Below, piece after piece: positions 59,601 to 64,000 of a stretch of 64,000 bases of DNA (position 1 is the stretch's first letter; each line of letters starts with the position of its first letter). Below the pieces are notes generated by a model that saw nothing but the letters and a program-made list of their open reading frames with translations, was not told the DNA's origin and made no database searches. Both the position numbers and the translations under genes were made by a program. Origin of the DNA: Plumapathes pennacea (taxonomy: Eukaryota > Cnidaria > Anthozoa > Antipatharia > Myriopathidae); contig OZ038473.1 of assembly GCA_964036295.1 (NCBI GenBank), forward strand, positions 11,412,501-11,476,500, in the 5' to 3' direction.

Positions 59601-62600
59601 ATTCAGGTTGTTTTCGCAGGCTAATGACAATGGCGGACAGACGCCAACCCGTGCATGCGTGCAGGGAATGGCATTTTTCAGAAGGGTGGCTTAGCCTGTT
59701 CAGTGGTTCCGGAATTATTTCCATTGTTTGCTGACTAAACTCGACTTCCTGGTGTCGTTCATTGAAGTCGGCTTTTTGCCGGTGTGTATCTATGGCGTGA
59801 CTCCTCCCTGTTGCCCACTTGTCGCCCACGGTTTCTTTTATCGACAGGATGTTTACGCATTTCTGCCGTGTCACGTATACTGTTCGTCAAGGACATCCTT
59901 CACATCGGCAGCACTTTGACTATGATCATAACTCCTAATTACGCTACTTTCGTTACTTTTTACTTGTTTGCTTAAGGACTTTGTGTCCAGAATGATGCAC
60001 GCGATTTTGCGCTTGGTTACTAATGTGAGAACCACCTGCCTCGGGGATTTAACAAATATCCATCACAAAACCCCGTTTTGTTGCCTTAGCCGGATGTCAG
60101 CTGAATGAGAAAGTAAACGAAAACGCCTTATACAAAACCAAGAACAAATGAAACGTCGGAGCTGCTTTGATTTATGACCACTCTGTTAACTGCTTTATAT
60201 AAACATAATTTATTTTTCGACCTTTACGGACTCTTTGACATCAGTGAAGCACAGTTCTTGAGCCTAACAATAGGTCGATTGATGTGGCGACCGCAGGGTT
60301 GCATTGGAACGATCAAATGAATACCAAACTGTTCTTGAGGCGGCGACCGAAGACAGAGACGCATTTCTAATGTTTATTTTTTGTAGTGGATGTTTACACA
60401 GACATTTTGAAAATGATTTAGTTTTAATTTGGTAGTGTTTTCGAATCAATCATCGGGTCGCCTCCGGTTGAATTACTTCAGTGATTCAGCACACATTGTG
60501 CCTGCAGGCTAGGCCCGGGGGGGGGGGGGGGGGGGGTACTCCCATATATAAGCCATATAGGCATGTGCCGCCCCAAAGGGTATCGTTTTCAAGCATTTTT
60601 AGTCTGAAATAGGGTATCGATTTTGCCTTTTTGGTCTGAAATAGAGTATCGATTTTGTCTTTTTTGTCTGGGATAGGTATGATTTTAACACAAATATGTC
60701 GCCGCGGACATTGCACGGCAAATGGAAGAAACACAGGGCGGAAATCGTTGCAAAAGAACAAAAAATCTCTAAACAAAGGTCTGAAATAGGGTATACATTT
60801 TGGAGTCAGGTCTGAAATAGGTATACATTTTTGGAGTCAGGTCTGAAATAGGGTATAGAAAATCAGGTATTTTGGTTTGAAATAAAGGGTAAGGGTTTTC
60901 TGGACCGGGCGGCACACCCCCACCCAAAATTATAATGAGTCCCCCCCCCCCCCCCCCCCCCCCCGGGGAGGCTGGGTCGATTTGATTGAAGTTACTGATC
61001 CAGTTTAAGATAAAAACGCGATTCGAGAAATCCTGGTCCCCAGAAAACCTCTGGGACCAGGGTAGACTAAAATACTGCACGCCCAAGACGGGAGAATATC
61101 CATCGAGATTATTACTGTCAATTTGATACTGAAGCAGCTCAAGGTTATAAAGATAAGAGATTGTCTTATCTGACCATTGCACGACGTGCCGTTTCCACCT
61201 GTTTTCGTGTTATGTCTTGCTGGACTTCAGGATTTCGTAACTACTGTTCAAACGTGTGAACCAAACCCGAAGGGGGAGGGGGGAAAAGATGCACTGCCAC
61301 ATCATAAACCATGCAGCCATGTGCTGCTCCAAAGGGTATCGATTTCAAGTCAGCGGGCATTTCCCGACAGTCTGAAAACGGGAAGTAGATTTCGTTTGTT
61401 CTGGTATTTGGTTTGAAACAGAGTTTAAGTGTTAGGGTACAGATCTGAAATTGGGCATGGAATTGTATCTTTTGGTCTGAAATAGGGTTAGGGTTCAATG
61501 AACTGGGCGGCTACTAACGAAAGAGGAAACCATTTAAAGTTGTGGTTATAACAGTTTTTATCCATCAATGCAGAAATTGCAATACGTAGAGACAGCTTAG
61601 ATCATACAAAAGCGTCTGGTTTATGCCAAGTGTATAACTCTATACCGCGCGCCCGATTAATTTATAGTAATTTAAAGAATTTGCTAAAGTTAATTGTAAG
61701 CACGTGTGTCCTCGAGTAGCTGCGCATTTTTTATTCCACTTATCCGCAGATGTTTTCAAGGCTGTTTGGGTTTCCACATCTCCAGATCGACATTCATATA
61801 TTTTGCAGAGTACGTTCTTTTGTTTATTCTTCCATAAAAGGGAGGGTGTTATAAAATGTAACTAGAGCCAGCGGTTGTCCCCAGGGACATGCTTTATCTG
61901 ATTAGATATTCTGTCAACGAGGTCTGTAACACTTTTGGTAGCGTCGGTTTGGAGTGAACATTAAATACGTTTGCCTTCGAGTTTGTCGAAGAAAAGTAGC
62001 ATGGAATCCCCAGATCAGAAGAAAAGTAGCATGGAAAGTCGAGAAATTGTCGCTTTTGAAAATATACCTCCGAGGTTAAAGAGTTTTGACCCTGAAACGT
62101 GCAGCTGCAAAGACTTGCGCCACAGCTTCTTGGTCTTGGATGCCAAATGTATTTTCGTGTTGGCCCGACCGTTGTTATGCCTTCTAACATTACGAGAGAG
62201 GATTAAATTTAAAACCGATTTCTTTTACGTCCAATTAAAATGCAGCATTAGTAACGTGGATAGCAATTTGGCAAGCGAGAGTTGACGCGGTGAAAGTATA
62301 CCTTTTCTTCTAGAGGGGATAGGGGGGTATAGAGCTCCCCTTCTCATCGCAAGCTGTTTGTTTATAGTGAGAAAACAGGATGCCGAAAAACTGATCCGGG
62401 ATGTGTTTAAACAAGCAAAGCAGTGCTGGTCTCAAGTGCACTCGATTTACACTCCTTATCAATGCATCAGTGGCGGTGTCGAAATGTGATTTCCGCCAAA
62501 ATTACCATAAAACAAACTACCTACAATGAGAACTCACAAAAGGACTTTTTAGCTTTCATTGAATTCTGTTTGAACAGCAAAAGTACCAATTCAGTGATAG

Positions 62601-63155
62601 TACGGTGGCATTTACTATGCTATAATCGAATCTATCACCGGCTGACTCTTTGGCAGGAAATGGAAACATTACAGCTCATATGTCCGGACAAACAAAAATG
62701 CGAAATGCACATTTATGTACATTCTTGTATTTTTGTTTTAAGATAACTCCATCGGGGGTCACAAGTCAGTCTATGAAAAACAAGCGAATTTTCGTGAAGG
62801 TTTCTGTTTATAAATGAATTCGGTGTTTTGAGTTCGTTGGCGTGCTTCGAGCTCAAGCCTCTTTGTGACTCACATCCGGATGCCGTAGTCGCCGAACGCA
62901 TGGATACACTTTTCGATGTGTTCTTTCGCGACGAAGATTACACATGAACTGTACCTAGCCAAACAATAATATTGATCCTGGCGCCTCGGGGTGCATTAAA
63001 TCGGACTGGAATTACAAAAACACGAAAAAAGAGCCATGCAACAGGACATTCACAAAAATGACCCTTTATACTAATTGGACACCCTTTCATAATATGCAAA
63101 ACATGTATCTTAACGTACCTGTAATTAGAATGGCGATATGAAAACGTGCACCCAT
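56668..63155 (-). CDS. Secreted/membrane protein with two Ig-like domains (3' end unresolved)
   Basis: I do not recognise a named orthologue. Five exons join with every intron in phase 1: 63119-63155 (start, MGARFHIAILIT), 58644-58676 (YLYYGLDSVK), 57879-58223, 57126-57461 and 56668-56868. Exons 1-2 form a plausible signal peptide. Exon 3 is an Ig-like domain: QVCTGQELTLTC, NLWWRVRG, an inner Cys pair (TYCDDKLKC), then SLTIKLLQ and LEFGCEVDKI. Exon 4 repeats the plan: TACVGQQKILEC, DLQWSL, TSLILLNVKN and KEYGCEVLKM. Exon 5 is a Ser/Thr/Pro-rich stalk (SSTLDTSTSTETLPTNEH) leading into AATYGLLVIL, the probable start of a membrane helix, and ends at a phase-1 donor. Several NxS/NxT sequons suggest glycosylation. 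The transmembrane end and cytoplasmic tail were not found. The layout resembles cnidarian recognition or adhesion receptors, but that is only by analogy. Confidence 0.72.
58262..58640. repeat. Purine-rich low-complexity stretch (intron 2 of the Ig gene)
   Basis: Nearly 380 bp dominated by A and G on the plus strand (gaagaagaggaaagaa, ggagaagacgaagag). Read on the minus strand it gives a hydrophobic Phe/Ser/Leu ORF that mimics a signal peptide in front of the first Ig exon. I treat that as an artefact because a good acceptor lies at 58224. Confidence 0.85.
60515..60966. mobile_element. MITE family C, complete-looking copy
   Basis: About 450 bp opening with a G run and gggggtactcccatatata and closing with a C run and ccggggagg, so the termini are inverted G/C tracts. 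The interior repeats ggtctgaaatagggtat at least five times and contains gtgccgccccaaagggtatc near the left and gggcggcacacccccaccc near the right. It is the best copy of the family in the window. Confidence 0.85.
61275..61512. mobile_element. MITE family C, degraded copy
   Basis: Carries catgtgctgctccaaagggtatc, tctgaaattgggcatgg, ggtctgaaatagggttaggg and actgggcggc in the same order as family C, with the right end lost. Confidence 0.7.
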
Positions 63156-64000
63156 GGTACGTTAGAGCTCTGTATACAGTTTTTTCTTGAACCCTCAGTC
63201 GTCAACGTCTGCGTATCGCTGTTCCTGCTTGAGTCATGCTGTTTCTCAGTGGTGGACAAGAGTATTGTTACTGGCTACACGGCGGTTTCCTTCGAACCAC
63301 TGCGCTCTCTGTTCTTGTAAATGAAATTCCAGTATCCCTTAGAAGCAGAAAATGAAGTTGTTTACTCAACCACGCGACTTGATATAGAGTCCTTCGCATA
63401 CAGAACGCAAAGAATCCGCATCAGACAGACTTCAACGCCCGCCCGACAGCAACTAAGGGTCAACGGAGTGTTGAGTGCCTTTATGGTGCTGCTTTTCAGT
63501 CCTATCAAGCGAGGTACAGCTTATAAAAGCATGGCCAGATTGCCTAAGCAGATTGTAATAAACACATGGCCCGAGGCTGCACACTTTCATTGAAGCAAGG
63601 AAATATAAGCCACTTATAAGATATCGAGTTTCGCCCACAGTATTTCAAGTTATGCACAACAGGGCTAAGTCATCGAATCAAAACGGGCTACTGTTGACCT
63701 AAGGTCCATTTCGTTGGTTATGCGCGAAAATAGATTAACAGGTAGTGACAAGCGTGGATGTCTCTTTCTGCTCGGCAAATATTGACAAATTCCGACGGCA
63801 AAAACAAGAGTTTTGTGTACCGTATATCGCGCGCGTTCCGCCTGAACGACCAGGGGCAAATGTAAACTTTATCCACTTGAAAGACTCACTTTTATATCGA
63901 ACAGCTCGGTTTGTGCTACTCAGCAGTCTAAAGCCCCACATGTGTCCGATGCGTTTAAGGCGTGATGAAACTGTCAGTTTTCTTAGTATTGCACTTCATT
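63156..64000. other. Upstream region of the Ig-domain gene
   Basis: This should hold the promoter and 5' UTR of the minus-strand Ig gene. I see no TATA box that can be tied to a start, no repeat and no supported coding region. Confidence 0.4.

Larger units (their letters stand above)
58677..63118. other. First intron of the Ig-domain gene (4.4 kb)
   Basis: This stretch contains repeats (60515-60965, 61275-61510) and scattered unsupported ORFs, including 59248-59601, which covers a piece of family D-like 'caacaatgttgg' sequence, and 61971-62285, which has a short direct repeat (gaaaagtagcatggaa at 61992-62007 and 62022-62037). No gene could be supported on either strand. Confidence 0.5.

Noticed and set aside
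61971..62285. 104-codon plus-strand ORF with a repeated SSMES motif
   Set aside because: No recognisable domain, no splice partners, and it lies in the large intron of the Ig gene. The repeated motif is a short direct DNA repeat.

Overview
The window is intron-rich animal nuclear DNA. Ten protein-coding genes can be rebuilt exon by exon from GT-AG (once GC-AG) junctions that stay in phase, and nine of them align well with bilaterian housekeeping families. Genes are compact, alternate in strand, and carry many short non-autonomous DNA transposons (MITE-like) in introns and spacers. The protein divergence, the small introns and the repeat types (for example elements ending in 'ttaaccctttcactcc', and elements bounded by G/C runs with 'ggtactcccatat') fit a cnidarian, most likely a scleractinian coral or close hexacorallian. 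That placement is inference from recalled families, not a database result. No prokaryotic, organellar, rRNA, tRNA or CRISPR feature was seen.

Layout: SLF2 (-, 192-3944) and TTC33 (+, 4433-6127) are divergent; TTI1 (-, 6908-12831) converges on TTC33; RABEPK (-, 13469-16968) and TMEM129 (+, 17098-19411) are divergent across 129 bp; METTL21A-like (-, 20063-20812) converges on TMEM129 and is divergent from RAB24 (+, 21054-23338); TIA1-like (+, 24799-34201) converges with HECTD2 (-, 35943-45061); REC8-like meiotic cohesin (+, 46305-54668) is divergent from HECTD2; and a two-Ig-domain membrane protein gene (-, about 56668-63155) fills the right end with a 4.4 kb first intron.

The neighbours do not form a pathway. 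They span genome maintenance (SLF2 with SMC5/6, TTI1 with PIKK maturation, REC8 with meiotic cohesion), ubiquitin ligases (TMEM129, HECTD2), membrane traffic (RABEPK, RAB24), RNA binding (TIA1) and chaperone methylation (METTL21A). Several start regions share an AANATGGCGG (YY1-type) motif, and four intergenic intervals look like bidirectional promoters.

The points most worth a second look are: a METTL21A-type methyltransferase whose reading frame opens with an in-frame signal-peptide-like leader; a lineage-specific-looking Ig receptor gene made only of phase-1 exons; candidate separase sites and a 21-bp duplication in REC8; a GC-AG intron in HECTD2; and at least seven distinct MITE/foldback families.
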